6,856 nt of DNA, taken from assembly GCA_964604305.1 (NCBI GenBank), contig CAZRYM010000106.1, positions 1-6,856 on the forward strand, given 5' to 3'. Under the pieces are notes generated by a model. The model saw only the letters and a program-made list of their open reading frames with translations, was not told the origin of the DNA and did not search any database. Shown in pieces: positions 6,435-6,856 of this stretch (its first letter is position 1; the number at the start of each line of letters is the position of its first letter). The translations under genes and the position numbers were made by a program. The DNA is from JASUTC01 sp964604305. Its GTDB lineage: Bacteria > Thermotogota > Thermotogae > MWEM01.

Positions 6435-6856
6435 TCAACCCCTCATTACCGCATCGTTTTTTGCGAGAACCTTGTTCTCCCGTATCAATAACCTCATCAG
6501 TCCAAATACTGCCAGAACAATAACGATAAGTGTCGTTGCCAAAACACTTGCCAGTCCGAAACGCAGGTTTTCGGAGAAATTATATATCAAAACCGTCATA
6601 TGATACCATTTGGCTGAAATCAGGAAGATTACCGCACTGACAGCCGTCATGGACCGGACAAATGTATAGGAAAGACTGGAAATAAAGGCAGGTCTGATCA
6701 GAGGCAAAATAATCGTCCTGAACACCGTGGGTACATCCGCCCCAAGATCTGAGGCGGCCTCTTCTATGGCCGGATCAATCTGGCGCAAGGTGGCCACACC
6801 CCCTTCAATCCCAACGGGGAGCTCTCTCACCACGTAGTTGATGATGATGATGGCAG
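6435..6856 (-). CDS. fbpB: ABC transporter permease, ferric iron (FbpB) type, N-terminus cut by window edge
   Basis: About 139 C-terminal residues of a binding-protein-dependent transport permease are present. The frame is open through the right edge, so the GTG at 6833 is an internal valine: the codons upstream read on as IIIINYVVRELPVGI, which fits family sequence. The cytoplasmic EAA loop that docks on the ATPase is clear: EEAASDLGAD, then LPLIRP. After it come two hydrophobic membrane segments, SYTFVRSMTAVSAVIFLI and LASVLATTLIVIVLAVFG, and a short charged tail. RELPVGI and VRSMTAVSAVIFL recall ferric-iron permeases of the FbpB/AfuB/SfuB type, which are often duplicated double-length proteins; this would be the second half. 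That substrate call comes from remembered motifs and is less sure than the family. The stop is 4 bp before the ATPase start, and the ATPase ribosome site lies inside its last codons. A substrate-binding protein gene is expected further upstream, outside the window. Confidence 0.85.
   Translation of the reverse strand, partial: AIIIINYVVRELPVGIEGGVATLRQIDPAIEEAASDLGADVPTVFRTIILPLIRPAFISSLSYTFVRSMTAVSAVIFLISAKWYHMTVLIYNFSENLRFGLASVLATTLIVIVLAVFGLMRLLIRENKVLAKNDAVMRG

Noticed and set aside
6134..6603. Plus-strand open frames opposite the ATPase and permease genes
   Set aside because: Both genes on the minus strand have family motifs through this stretch; the opposite frames show no domain or start signal.
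6435..6833. Permease read as a complete small protein starting at GTG 6833
   Set aside because: The frame is open beyond this codon to the window edge and the upstream codons match the family, so the gene is truncated by the window rather than short.

Overview
The window looks like chromosomal DNA of an anaerobic, low-to-moderate G+C Gram-positive bacterium (Bacillota, probably Clostridia). The reasons are strong purine-rich Shine-Dalgarno sites, GTG starts on two genes, an NlpC/P60 cell-wall peptidase with SH3-like domains, and a large soluble multi-PAS hybrid kinase. This is inferred from style and families; no rRNA or marker gene is present to confirm it.

Layout. (1) Positions 1-724, minus strand: the N-terminal 241 residues of an NlpC/P60 peptidase, cut by the window edge just after its catalytic cysteine. 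It has no stop codon in the window. (2) Positions 725-868: a 144-bp divergent intergenic region with a good extended -10 promoter facing right, a weaker -10 facing left, and two short inverted repeats. (3) Positions 869-2098, plus: lysA, diaminopimelate decarboxylase. (4) Positions 2131-5322, plus: a 1063-residue soluble hybrid histidine kinase (PAS-like, GAF-like, three PAS domains, HisKA, HATPase, receiver). It starts 32 bp after lysA with no terminator visible between them. (5) Positions 5336-6430, minus: ABC transporter ATPase of the FbpC/PotA type. (6) Positions 6435-6856, minus: the C-terminal part of its permease (FbpB-like), cut by the right edge. The permease and ATPase genes are 4 bp apart and form an operon that meets the kinase tail to tail with only 13 bp between.

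How the parts may work together. LysA converts meso-diaminopimelate (DAP) to lysine. The divergent peptidase belongs to a superfamily that cleaves gamma-D-Glu-DAP/Lys bonds in murein peptides, so the pair could link peptide recycling to lysine supply. The kinase is probably co-transcribed with lysA, which is an unusual partnership; no DNA-binding output regulator is visible. The transporter, likely for ferric iron or a similar small ligand, is transcribed separately and is visibly richer in G+C than the kinase gene.

No mobile element, CRISPR array, RNA gene or riboswitch was found. Most of the window is ordinary housekeeping and signalling. The points most worth a second look are the lysA-kinase linkage, the three-cysteine PAS domain next to the kinase core, and the unassigned N-terminal regions of the peptidase and the kinase.
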